From: Nitratireductor sp.
GTDB taxonomy: Bacteria; Pseudomonadota; Alphaproteobacteria; Rhizobiales; Rhizobiaceae
NCBI GenBank assembly: GCA_017854535.1
Contig: JAFMHL010000005.1
Coordinates: 41,001 to 105,000 of the forward strand
Direction: 5' to 3'
DNA: 64,000 nt
Shown here piece by piece: positions 42,856 to 51,762 of this stretch. Both the position numbers and the translations under genes were made by a program. Numbering within the stretch: the first letter of the stretch is position 1; every line of letters starts with the position of its first letter. The notes under the pieces were generated by a model that saw nothing but the letters and a program-made list of their open reading frames with translations, ran no database searches and was not told where the DNA came from.

Positions 42856-43932
42856 CTAAGAAATGCGAATGCGCGGGTTGAGATAAACATAACCGATATC
42901 AGATATCAGCTGCGTTACGAGAACGAGTATGACAGCAACGATCGAAACACCCAACAACAGATCAATGTCGTTACCCTGTGCAGCCTGCACCAAGGTCCAA
43001 CCGATCCCTTTATAGTTGAACAAGGTTTCGACAATAACCACACCTGTAAGCAAATAGGTGAACTGCAACATAATCACTGTAAAAGGCGCGATAAGCGCGT
43101 TTCGCAACGCATGTTTCATCACGATATTTGTAAAACTCACGCCTTTAAGACGAGCGGTTCGAATATATTGCGATGTCATGACTTCAGCCATGGATGCGCG
43201 TGTCATTCTTGAAATATAACCCATTCCATAAAGCGCGATGGTCATGACCGGCAATGCAAAATTATCAAAGGTAATCGCATTTGCTGCTGAGGTAGCAGAA
43301 CCCTTGAGAAGGGTTCCCCCGCTCAACCAACCCCACTCAACGAGTAGAGGCGATAGACCAAACTTACTTGAGGCAAACAAAGCAATGAATACAACACCCG
43401 ACACATATTCGGGCGTCGCGGTTGTTGCGATTGAAAACGTCGAAAGGCCGCGGTCAAGGCGCGATCCCTCTCGCATACCAGCAAGAATACCAACCACCAA
43501 CGCAAGTGGAATCATAACCACCATAACCCAGAACATGAGCCAACCTGTCAAAACCATTCGGGTTCCCAAAATGGTTGAAACCTCATCTTTAAAGGTCGAT
43601 GAAAAACCGAAATTTCCTTGTAAAACACCGCAATAAGTTGGCATCACCTCTTGGTTCACCCGCTTACAACGGCCTTCTTGAACACCGTTTATCTCGTTTG
43701 TCCAACCAGGAACAACACCCAACCATTCGCCATATTTGACAATCGCCGATCGGTTATACCCGCGACTATCGAGCCATCTTTCATACTCAGCTGAAGTACC
43801 CTGAACATTGGTCTGGGTAATTGCGAGTCTCACAAGATTTGGCTTCAAATTTGTAAGGACAAAGACGATAAAGGTCAGGCAAAAAATCGTTAAAAGCATC
43901 ACCCAAAGGCGTTTCAGGATAAATTGCAGCAT
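42856..43932 (-). CDS. ABC permease, DppB type
   Basis: The 358-residue permease starts MLQFILKRLWVMLLTI, preceded by GGGGAAT, and contains the loop SQYIRTARLKGVSFTNIVMKHALRNALIAPFTV. A large periplasmic loop (about residues 50-110) with two Cys that could pair lies before the core. The spacing to the downstream permease is 11 bases. Confidence 0.92.
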   Translation of the reverse strand: MLQFILKRLWVMLLTIFCLTFIVFVLTNLKPNLVRLAITQTNVQGTSAEYERWLDSRGYNRSAIVKYGEWLGVVPGWTNEINGVQEGRCKRVNQEVMPTYCGVLQGNFGFSSTFKDEVSTILGTRMVLTGWLMFWVMVVMIPLALVVGILAGMREGSRLDRGLSTFSIATTATPEYVSGVVFIALFASSKFGLSPLLVEWGWLSGGTLLKGSATSAANAITFDNFALPVMTIALYGMGYISRMTRASMAEVMTSQYIRTARLKGVSFTNIVMKHALRNALIAPFTVIMLQFTYLLTGVVIVETLFNYKGIGWTLVQAAQGNDIDLLLGVSIVAVILVLVTQLISDIGYVYLNPRIRIS

Positions 43933-44014
43933 AGTATTCCCCGTCAGTTCTGATTTAGCTAGCAATCGCCTGATGGGCGGCTACCGCCTGCATAGCATAT
44001 CCCATACAAACTGA

Positions 44015-44045
44015 AATAAAAAGGGAGCCGGACAAACCGGCTCCC
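44015..44045 (-). terminator. Intercistronic terminator between binding-protein and permease genes
   Basis: On the minus strand GGGAGCCGG/CCGGCTCCC with a 5-base loop precedes TTTTTAT. It lies 7 bases after the binding-protein stop and 83 before the permease start, so only read-through transcripts reach the permeases and the binding protein will be in excess. Confidence 0.85.
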
Positions 44046-44052
44046 CAAAACA

Positions 44053-45726
44053 TTATGCTAGGTGATAATCAAGCACATGCACTTCAAATGTAGGATGCAT
44101 TTCTGCGCCTTTAACATTTGCTTTTGTATGGCGATACAAAGAACGCCAATATGGCTGGATCGTTACGCCCTCTTGCTGCATGATTTCCTGAAGACGCTTC
44201 ATTTTCACGCGGCGTTTATCAGCATCAGCAATCGCAAGTGCTTCAGTCAGAGTGTCGTCGAACTCTTTGTTTGCAAACGCGGCTTCGTTCCAAGCTTCGC
44301 CTGAACGATATGCGAGAGCCAGAACCTGAACACCCAATGGACGCATGTTCCAGTTGGTAGATGAGAATGGATATTTCACCCAATCATTCCAGAACGTTGA
44401 ACCAGGAAGAACTGTACGTTTAACCTTCATACCAGCATCGCGCATCTGCGCCGCTACGGCATCGGTTGTGTTCTTGCGATAGTCATCGTCAATCGAAATC
44501 AACTCATGCTCATAGTCTGCCATTCCTGCTTCAGTCATAAGCTTCATTGCTTCTTCAGCATTACGGCTGATTGGCGGAAGTTCTGCATATTCAGGGTGGA
44601 TTGGGCAAACATGGTGGTTTTCAGCAGGAACACCGAGACCAGCAACGCCAAGCTCAAGAATTTTCGGATTGTCACAGGCCAACGCCAAAGCGCGACGAAC
44701 ACGAGCATCTTCATATGGCTTCTTGCCATCGACTTCAGCTGCCTGGTTCGGACGGATAACAACTGTTGAAGCTGTAACAACATCCGATTTAGTAAGACCG
44801 AGGCCATCAAAGATAGCAACATAGTCACCAGTTGACTCGTAGCACATGTCAACTTCGTCAGCTTCAAACGCTGAAATATAGGCTGATGGGTCTTCGCCAT
44901 AATCGATGAACTCAAGACGATCAAGGAATGCGCCATTGCCTTCATTCCACCAAGTGTGGCCTTCATTGCGAACGAGCACGGCTTTAACGCCAACTTCGTA
45001 GCTTTCGAACTTGTATGGACCAGTACCGATCAGATTAGTCTGCATCGGATCGCTATTGTCATAGCTTGAGTGCATGATAGCAGCTGGATAGTCAGCCATA
45101 CCAGCAATCAGCGTGATGTCAGCAGCTGGCAAGTTCAACCGAACTGTGTGCGAGTCAACAACTTCGATAACACCTTCTTTGGCTTTCTGGGTTGTCTCAT
45201 CGATCAATGTCGCGAAACGTCCTGCCATTGAGTTACCCTCAACAGCTTTGTCACACCAGCGTTCAATATTGTGTTTCACGTCTTCAGCTGTGAAGTCATC
45301 GCCATTGTTCCACTTGACGCCCTTACGAACGTTCAGTGTGTAAACTTTAGCGTCGTCTGAAATTGACCAGCTTTCAAGAAGCTTGCCTTCGAACGTGCTA
45401 TTACGATTATACTGCACAAGATATTCGATGATGCCGCGCTGCACATTTGCAAGCTCTGACCAATCAAAAGTGCGCGGATCTTTACCAGCACGAACAGTTT
45501 GAAGAATACGGAGTGTTCCGCCTTTCTTGGCATGGGCAGCAGCAGAAGCTTCAGAAGGAAGCGAAAGACCGATAGCACCATAGGCAGCAGCAGCGGTTAG
45601 ACCGAATGTTGATGCCAACGCAAGGAATTCACGTCGCGATGTTTTGCCTGCCTTGCAGTCATCAACCAATTGCTCGATTGTTGCATGCACAGGTTCATTG
45701 TTGATTGTTTCATACTTATTGGTCAT
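44053..45726 (-). CDS. ABC substrate-binding protein, family 5, Tat-exported
   Basis: The protein of about 557 residues has a twin-arginine signal ([14 protein letters not shown], about residues 37-50) instead of a Sec signal, and SBP_bac_5 features such as [14 protein letters not shown] and [14 protein letters not shown]. Tat export suggests folding or cofactor/ligand loading before secretion, or only lineage habit. GGAGGT precedes ATG 45726. With the permeases and ATPase it is a complete importer; its ligand is unknown. Confidence 0.92.
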   Translation of the reverse strand: MTNKYETINNEPVHATIEQLVDDCKAGKTSRREFLALASTFGLTAAAAYGAIGLSLPSEASAAAHAKKGGTLRILQTVRAGKDPRTFDWSELANVQRGIIEYLVQYNRNSTFEGKLLESWSISDDAKVYTLNVRKGVKWNNGDDFTAEDVKHNIERWCDKAVEGNSMAGRFATLIDETTQKAKEGVIEVVDSHTVRLNLPAADITLIAGMADYPAAIMHSSYDNSDPMQTNLIGTGPYKFESYEVGVKAVLVRNEGHTWWNEGNGAFLDRLEFIDYGEDPSAYISAFEADEVDMCYESTGDYVAIFDGLGLTKSDVVTASTVVIRPNQAAEVDGKKPYEDARVRRALALACDNPKILELGVAGLGVPAENHHVCPIHPEYAELPPISRNAEEAMKLMTEAGMADYEHELISIDDDYRKNTTDAVAAQMRDAGMKVKRTVLPGSTFWNDWVKYPFSSTNWNMRPLGVQVLALAYRSGEAWNEAAFANKEFDDTLTEALAIADADKRRVKMKRLQEIMQQEGVTIQPYWRSLYRHTKANVKGAEMHPTFEVHVLDYHLA

Positions 45727-45819
45727 CGATATACCTCCAGATGACATTGACATTCACATAGCCGCTAATTCGATTTCCTCCCGAAAGTCGCAAACTATCT
45801 CTTGATGCGATTTCAAGGC

Positions 45820-45840
45820 TTTCCGTTCATTGAATGGAAA
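45820..45840. promoter_or_regulatory. 21-bp palindrome upstream of the binding-protein gene
   Basis: TTTCC-g-TTCA-t-TGAA-t-GGAAA has arms matching in nine of ten pairs. It lies 94 bases upstream of the importer start in the 478-base region shared with the divergent GlxA-type regulator, so it may be that regulator's site. The rest of 45727-46204 shows only AT-rich, promoter-like DNA. Confidence 0.5.
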
Positions 45841-46204
45841 AACCGTGTCCGGCGCAATACGGGAAATAGATGATTTTATTCATCGCCCTCTCCCCTATGG
45901 CACCACATTGCTAAAGCCGCGTCAACAGGCAGCAGATTTCAGATCATCAAACCTTGTTGAATTGACGCATTATGGAAAGAAAGTGCCGCATTTACCTTGA
46001 GCAATTCAAAGCTAAGAGCATCATCAAGTGAATAGGGATCAATTTTGCTCAAAGTATTCCCAGATATACAGCTCCGTTGCATACATCCAATTCCGAAATG
46101 GGAATCATTTGAAAAGCTAGCCATAAAAAATCTAGAAAGGTTTTTCAGAACAAATATGATAAAAGAAAACTGGAGACAGTTTAACCGATGAAAATTGCAA
46201 ACAA

Positions 46205-47161
46205 GTGAACGAAAATAATAAACCCATCATGATGACGTTCCTGCTGATTGAGCGTTTTTCGGCTATGTGTCTCATGTCGGCCGTTGAAAGCCTACGCGGA
46301 GCAAATCACGTCATGGGTGGCGAGTTTTTCCAATGGCGCATGGTCAGCCATAATGGCGAAAAAGTTCCTGCATCAAATGGTATGACCATCGACGTACAGG
46401 ACAAATTCAGCTCAGATATTCAAACAGACTATATGTTCGTTGTTGCCAGTCATGAATTCGACCCACCCTATCGCGCAAAGCTGAGTTCACATCTGGTTCA
46501 ACTCGCCCGAAACGGCGTAAGAATGGGCGGATTGTCCTTAGGCTCTTGGATATTGGCGAGAGCGGGATTGTTAAACAATGCGCGCTGCACCATCCATTGG
46601 GAAGGCCTGCCTGCTTTTCACGAAACTTTCCCTAATATCGACATTGTCAACGATCTCTATGTGATCGACAATAATCGCTACACCGCCTCTGGTGGATTGG
46701 CTGGCATGGAGATGATGCTGGACATTATCAGCAAAGAACACGGCAAAGAGATCGCGCTTAAAATTGCCAATAACTTCCAGTTAGACCGAATTCGAAATGC
46801 CTCTGACCACCAAAGGTCTGGCAGCATTATACGGATGGATACGATGCCCCCGGCTCTTCAGCTTTCCGTTGAGATTATGCTGGCAAATCTTGAAGTGCCT
46901 TTGGCAAATTCAGAAATAGCGGGGCGTATCAATACCAGCGTGAGAAACCTTGAGCGAACATTCATGCGCAAGCTCGGCGTTTCGCCTGCCAAATATTATC
47001 TCTCCCTACGCCTCGAAAAAACCAGAGAACTTCTGATTCACACAAATCTTTCCACGCTCGATATCGCCTTAAATTGTGGCTTTTCATCCAGCTCATATTT
47101 CGCCCGCTGCTATTTACGCGAGTTTAACATGCGGCCTTCCGATGTCAGAAAAAAGCAGTAA
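46205..47161 (+). CDS. GlxA-family AraC-type regulator, divergent from the ABC importer
   Basis: The 318-residue protein has the DJ-1-like domain (FLLIERFSAMCLMSAVESLRGANHVMGGEFFQWRM; GLSLGSWILARAGLL lacks the usual Cys in this turn) and the AraC domain (EIAGRINTSVRNLERTFMRKLGVSPAKYYLSLRLEKTREL). The GTG start overlaps a six-codon frame ATG...TGA (46188-46208) that has GGAGA upstream and may help initiation. It likely controls the divergent importer. A paralogue lies at 30365. Confidence 0.85.
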   Translation: MNENNKPIMMTFLLIERFSAMCLMSAVESLRGANHVMGGEFFQWRMVSHNGEKVPASNGMTIDVQDKFSSDIQTDYMFVVASHEFDPPYRAKLSSHLVQLARNGVRMGGLSLGSWILARAGLLNNARCTIHWEGLPAFHETFPNIDIVNDLYVIDNNRYTASGGLAGMEMMLDIISKEHGKEIALKIANNFQLDRIRNASDHQRSGSIIRMDTMPPALQLSVEIMLANLEVPLANSEIAGRINTSVRNLERTFMRKLGVSPAKYYLSLRLEKTRELLIHTNLSTLDIALNCGFSSSSYFARCYLREFNMRPSDVRKKQ

Positions 47162-47170
47162 ACTTTTCGC

Positions 47171-47782
47171 TTAGTCTGGCTTACTGGCAATAAAAGAAGG
47201 ACGCGCCGAAAAACGCTTGAACCAGCGCGCCAAACCCTTGCGGTTCTTACGCCATTTCAAATCAGGATAGCGAAACTCCAAATACCCCAAAGCAGCAGCA
47301 ATCGTTATAGAACCCATATTGGGTGTGCGGCCCAAGGATTTCAGCCATTTTTCTTCGATTTGATCAAGTGCCGCATTCACCTTGCCCATCTGTCCATCGC
47401 TCCATGGTTTCCATTGAAACTCGGCTGGACGTAAGGCTGTTTCATATCGGTTGTTCACCGCTGCATCCATAATCCCATCGCCAAGTGCTTCAAGGGTCAT
47501 GATCTCAAACCGTTTTGCGCCAGAACGTGGCGTGAGTTTCTTGCCATCATGAATGCTATCAAGATAAGCACAAATCACGCGACTATCGAACAGCACAGTT
47601 CCATCTTCCAATACCATCGTTGGAATTTTGCCAGTCGGATTTGAAGCCATAATTCGCTGATCAGGACTAACAACATTTGCAGCGGCATCCATCAATTCGA
47701 TTTTGTCAGCCAAATCCCGTTCATGGGCCAGGATCAAACATTTACGAACAAAGGGTGATGCGGGTGAATACCAAAGCTTCAT
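47171..47782 (-). CDS. Glutathione S-transferase family protein
   Basis: The protein of about 203 residues has a thioredoxin-like N-terminal domain (KLWYSPASPFVRKCLILAHERDL; NPTGKIPTMVLEDGTVLFDSRVICAYLD) and an all-helical C-terminal domain. It probably conjugates or isomerises an electrophile with glutathione. ATG 47782 is used because GAAAGG precedes it; the six extra upstream codons look spurious. Confidence 0.88.
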   Translation of the reverse strand: MKLWYSPASPFVRKCLILAHERDLADKIELMDAAANVVSPDQRIMASNPTGKIPTMVLEDGTVLFDSRVICAYLDSIHDGKKLTPRSGAKRFEIMTLEALGDGIMDAAVNNRYETALRPAEFQWKPWSDGQMGKVNAALDQIEEKWLKSLGRTPNMGSITIAAALGYLEFRYPDLKWRKNRKGLARWFKRFSARPSFIASKPD

Positions 47783-47871
47783 AATAGGCCTTTCTGCCAA
47801 ATAAATTTATTAAAGGCAGTAGGCCAGATTCCTGACAGACGGGCAAGCATGTAATTTAATAAACATCAAAG

Positions 47872-48010
47872 CCCCGTGCCAGCCGCAAGCACGCTGCAGG
47901 GAATTGTTCCAAAGAACAAAACTTGCCGAGTTGTGGGTTAGACATCCCTGCGTACTCGCGACCTGACCGGGTGGTGTGGGTAGGGGTCCCCGGTCAGTTG
48001 CGATTTTATC
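47872..48010 (+). ncRNA. Candidate structured small RNA
   Basis: A 417-base gap between the GST gene and the next gene holds nested stems. GCAGGGA (47896-47902) pairs with TCCCTGC (47945-47951) and encloses TTGTTC-CAAA-GAACAA. Further on a stem CTGACCGGG/CCCGGTCAG (47963-47971 and 47989-47997), extended by GCGA/TTGC, has a G-rich loop and is followed by ATTTTAT, like a terminator. CTGACA at 47832 with TTAATA 18 bases on could be a promoter. Strand is by the terminator. No named RNA family is recognised. Confidence 0.5.
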
Positions 48011-48199
48011 GTTTAGATATTTCCATCGCCATAACGTTAAACGTGCAATTTGAATTTGTTTCGTCAGACAATACTAACGACTTTCAATAACCATCAATAA
48101 TTGGACACAAACACACCTAAATAGAATTTACCTTTGAGGTAATTTTATCATGGCAATTTGGGCGTTAAACTACAAAGAAGAAATCTTGAAGGACATTGC

Positions 48200-48577
48200 A
48201 TGAATTACATCACCATCAGCATGTTGGTCATTGCCGGAGTTATTCATATTCTGCCATTGATGGGAGCCTTTGGAGCTTCGCAACTAATTTCGCTATACGA
48301 TGTGAAAATCGAAGACCCAAATTTACTTATCCTGATGCGTCATCGTGCTGTTCTCTTTACTCTTTTGGGAGCATTTTTAATCTACGCAGCATTTGAGCCT
48401 TCAATACGTATAGTGGCCATTCTCGGCGGCTTAGTCAGCGCGACTACATTCTTGTGGTTGGCGCTGACCACTTCAGATTACAATGCTAACATGACCAAGG
48501 TTATCTATGCCGATTTGATTGCGATTGCATGTCTGTTGGTTTCTGCTGCAACACTATGGCTTAGTAAGGTCAACTAA
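48200..48577 (+). CDS. Four-helix membrane protein, unknown
   Basis: The 125-residue protein has four hydrophobic segments and little else: MNYITISMLVIAGVIHILPL at the start, then a polar loop and three helices. AAGGA lies 8 bases before ATG 48200. It could be a DoxX- or DUF2871-like protein but no motif allows assignment. It converges on the FadB-like gene with a 13-base gap. Confidence 0.7.
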   Translation: MNYITISMLVIAGVIHILPLMGAFGASQLISLYDVKIEDPNLLILMRHRAVLFTLLGAFLIYAAFEPSIRIVAILGGLVSATTFLWLALTTSDYNANMTKVIYADLIAIACLLVSAATLWLSKVN

Positions 48578-48590
48578 AACCATAAACCCA

Positions 48591-50891
48591 TCAATTGCGC
48601 CGCACACCACTGCCGCTAAGCATGCCTTTTATGCGCGCTAGGGTCTCAGGCGTTTTAGCAAGTCGAATGAAAGCTTCCCGCTCGAAACGGTACATATCAG
48701 TCTCTGTAACATCTTGCTTTGCACTTCCGCTTCCGCCCGTCACTATCCATGCAATTTGCGAGGCAACAGTCACATCATGCGGGAAGAACCAACCCTTATC
48801 CCTGCCTTTTTGCAAAATAGCAGACATCCCGTCATAGGCTGCTCCGCCTGCAAGCGTAAACTCTGGTTTTTGTCTTGGCTTATAAGTCTTCGCCATTTCA
48901 TGAAGAGCTGTCTTTGCTGCCTCGACCAAACGGTCACGGTTCATCACTTGACTATCACGCTCGGGTTCAAAATAAGCCAGTTTCGCGGACAGGTCCGGCG
49001 AGGTACCCGTTTGTCCGTAGCCAATCTGGTTGAACGTATTCAAAGCCGCCTTTTCCCAATCACCTGTGCGTTTGAACCAGCGAAGATAGGTCTCCTTCAC
49101 CCCGCCCCCGCCAGGCACAACGCCAACAAGCGTTTCAACCAATCCCATGACCGAATTGCTGTGGGCTACCACTTTGTCACAATGGGCCAAAACTTCATAT
49201 CCACCGCCAATGGCCAACCCTGATGGAGCGCCAATAACCGGAGCGTTGCAATAAAGCAGCGCTTCGACTGCCAATTGGAATTCATGTAAAAAGCTGTCGA
49301 TCCCACTCCAGTTTTTCGCTTCAATCATCTCAAGAAATTTTTCAAGATTTACACCGGCAGAAAAATGCTGGCCGTCATTGTGAACAATGATCCCGGGACC
49401 TGGATCTTTCGCCGCTGCCATCACAATTTTCATGGAGTCGCCATCCAGCGCATTTGCTTTGGAATGAAATTCAACCAGCCGCTCGCCGCCGTCAAGATGG
49501 AACAGGCTAGCTGACGCATTTTCCATAATCGGCCTCAAAGTTTGTCGCGTAAGATGGAAACGCACCACGCCCTTTGGCAACTTAATTGGATGAAATTCCC
49601 CACCCCAGTGACGAACCTTCAATGCGCCGCCTACTACTTTGTAAAATTTTGAGCCCCGCGCATGTTGCAAGAATTCCGGCACATGAAATTTCTCAGCTTC
49701 AAGACGAGACACAATTACCTCTGAACCGATTTCATCAATCAATTCAAACGGACCTTTAACCCAGTTATAGCCAAGCTTCATGGCATCATCGATGTCTTGT
49801 GGTGTCGTGGTGACTTCTGGAATAAGGCTAGCGGAATAGGTCAGAATTCTCGCAAGAACCTTCCATGCGAAATTCGACAATTTGTCAGAACCAGAAAGCA
49901 GAGCTGTCACTCCCTGTTTCTCGCCCTTGATTGAAATTTCAGGCAATTGTTTTGAGCGTGGACGCCATTCGCCTGTTCCAAGATCAAGCGCCATTTGTTC
50001 GCCGTCGATCTCGGCATAAAAACCGCCCTTCCCTTTATTGCCCGTAAAGCCTTTTTCAATCTGCGAGTTGATGAGCACATTTTCCGCGCCAACCTCATGG
50101 AAAGGATCGCCTTGGGGAAGAATAGAACGTAGCGAACGCACCACATCAGCCATCAGATCAACGCCGATCAAATCATAAAGTCCAAAGGCACCTGTTTTTG
50201 GAATGCCCATTGGTCGGCCAAAAATCGCGTCTGCGTCCTCGATATTGATACCTAGTTCACCAGCCTCATGGATTGCGGCTTGCATGGCAAAAACTCCAAC
50301 GCGGTTGCCCAAAAAGCCCGGTGTATCTGCGCACTCAACAACACCTTTTCCAAGCATGCGATCATTGTAGTCGGCCAGGACACGCATCACTTCAGGTTCA
50401 GATTCTTCCCCTTCAACCAATTCAAGCAAGCGCATATAGCGAACTGGATTGAAAAAATGTGTGATGCAAAAACGCTTGCGCAATTGATCCGGCATATCTT
50501 CCATCAATAGTGAAATCGGAATGGTTGATGTATTGGATGACACCATCGCGCCCTCTTTTAGATGAGGCAAAAGAGAACGATAAAGACTGCGTTTAATTTC
50601 GAGGCGCTCGACAATCGCTTCAACGATCCAGTCACAATCGGCAATCTTCGCCAAATCATCTTCAATATTGCCAATTTCAATGCGCTCGATATTTTTAGGC
50701 CTCATAAGCAATGGTGGATCTGACTTTTCAATCCTGCTCAAAGAGCGCTCTGTAACCGCATTGCGGGAGCCATCTTTTGAGGGCATATCCAGAAGCAAAA
50801 CCTGATCACCAGCATTGGCTACCTGAGCAGCGATGCCCGATCCCATTGTGCCCGCACCAATTACGCATACTTTTTTTATCGAATTTGTCAT
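48591..50891 (-). CDS. Bifunctional 3-hydroxyacyl-CoA dehydrogenase / enoyl-CoA hydratase (FadB/FadN type)
   Basis: The 766-residue protein has an N-terminal NAD domain (VIGAGTMGSGIAAQVANAGDQV; NTSTIPI; FCITHFFNPVRYMRLLELV) and a C-terminal crotonase domain (HFSAGVNL, PSGLAIGGGYEVLAHCD). This order, dehydrogenase first, is that of FadN and its relatives rather than E. coli FadB. It serves beta-oxidation in the cytosol. The neighbours give no thiolase, so its partner lies elsewhere. Confidence 0.9.
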   Translation of the reverse strand: MTNSIKKVCVIGAGTMGSGIAAQVANAGDQVLLLDMPSKDGSRNAVTERSLSRIEKSDPPLLMRPKNIERIEIGNIEDDLAKIADCDWIVEAIVERLEIKRSLYRSLLPHLKEGAMVSSNTSTIPISLLMEDMPDQLRKRFCITHFFNPVRYMRLLELVEGEESEPEVMRVLADYNDRMLGKGVVECADTPGFLGNRVGVFAMQAAIHEAGELGINIEDADAIFGRPMGIPKTGAFGLYDLIGVDLMADVVRSLRSILPQGDPFHEVGAENVLINSQIEKGFTGNKGKGGFYAEIDGEQMALDLGTGEWRPRSKQLPEISIKGEKQGVTALLSGSDKLSNFAWKVLARILTYSASLIPEVTTTPQDIDDAMKLGYNWVKGPFELIDEIGSEVIVSRLEAEKFHVPEFLQHARGSKFYKVVGGALKVRHWGGEFHPIKLPKGVVRFHLTRQTLRPIMENASASLFHLDGGERLVEFHSKANALDGDSMKIVMAAAKDPGPGIIVHNDGQHFSAGVNLEKFLEMIEAKNWSGIDSFLHEFQLAVEALLYCNAPVIGAPSGLAIGGGYEVLAHCDKVVAHSNSVMGLVETLVGVVPGGGGVKETYLRWFKRTGDWEKAALNTFNQIGYGQTGTSPDLSAKLAYFEPERDSQVMNRDRLVEAAKTALHEMAKTYKPRQKPEFTLAGGAAYDGMSAILQKGRDKGWFFPHDVTVASQIAWIVTGGSGSAKQDVTETDMYRFEREAFIRLAKTPETLARIKGMLSGSGVRRN

Positions 50892-50952
50892 TTAGTCTCC
50901 ATGGAAATCAAATTTTTGGACGTATTATCAAAAACGAAGATTCTGACCTGAG

Positions 50953-51762
50953 TTACGGTGCTTGAAAAACCCGTTTCAAAAATCCTCGAAGCAAAGCATT
51001 TACTTCTCTGGGCTTTTCATGGGGAATTGTATGGCCAGAATTGGCAATGATATGCATCTCATTTTGCGGCAATGCAGCTGCTAGTGCTTTGCCTAATTTG
51101 ACTGGCGTCATTTTATCTTTTTCAGCAACTATACAAATCGTTGGAATGTTAAGGCTTGCTGCGGTCTCCAAACCATTATCATAGGCGGCACAGGCTTTCA
51201 GATCTCTTGGTAAAGCTGCTTGCTGATTAAGTTCCATTACTTCAATCCCCATAAAAACATTGGATGCACCCGGCCAAGTGTTTTCATGCATATGAGACTG
51301 TGGTCCCAATCCCCAAGAGGTCATGGAACTGATAGCGCGATATTGCTTGTTTTCGGCCATATTGATGAGCATATCATTGACTGCGATAGCAGCTGCCGTA
51401 GCAACAAAACCGATACCCTTCACTAGCTCCGGCGCTTTCTTGGCAATCTCAATAGCAATAATCCCGCCTTGGCTATGACCAACCAAAACGGCGTCTTTGC
51501 AGTTTAACGCTTTGAGCAAATCAACATACCAATTAGCCTGCGCTTCTATGCCTTCAATCGGATCACCTTTTGACAGGTTGTGGCCAGGCATATCGGGAGC
51601 GATCACATTATATCCGTCAAATGCAATCGCTCTGGTTTGCGATATCCAGGTCAAATGCGAATTACCCGCTCCATGTAAAAACACAACAAATGGCAACCCA
51701 TCTTGATGGGGTTTCCCACCCGTAGCCACATGAACTTCATTTCCATCAATCTCGATCTTCAT
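50953..51762 (-). CDS. Alpha/beta hydrolase, coupled to MetY
   Basis: The 269-residue protein has the catalytic triad of the fold: Ser in GHSQGG (about residue 96), Asp in EKDKM and His in NSGHTIPHEKP. HGAGNSHLTW forms the oxyanion loop. Its start codon overlaps the metY stop (TAATG), so they are translated together. It could be a thioesterase or homoserine-ester type enzyme, but it is shorter than MetX and lacks GGSMGG. Substrate is unknown. Confidence 0.82.
   Translation of the reverse strand: MKIEIDGNEVHVATGGKPHQDGLPFVVFLHGAGNSHLTWISQTRAIAFDGYNVIAPDMPGHNLSKGDPIEGIEAQANWYVDLLKALNCKDAVLVGHSQGGIIAIEIAKKAPELVKGIGFVATAAAIAVNDMLINMAENKQYRAISSMTSWGLGPQSHMHENTWPGASNVFMGIEVMELNQQAALPRDLKACAAYDNGLETAASLNIPTICIVAEKDKMTPVKLGKALAAALPQNEMHIIANSGHTIPHEKPREVNALLRGFLKRVFQAP

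Noticed and set aside
50953..51762. MetX homoserine acetyltransferase next to metY
   Set aside because: The protein is about 100 residues too short and has GHSQGG instead of the MetX GGSMGG motif.
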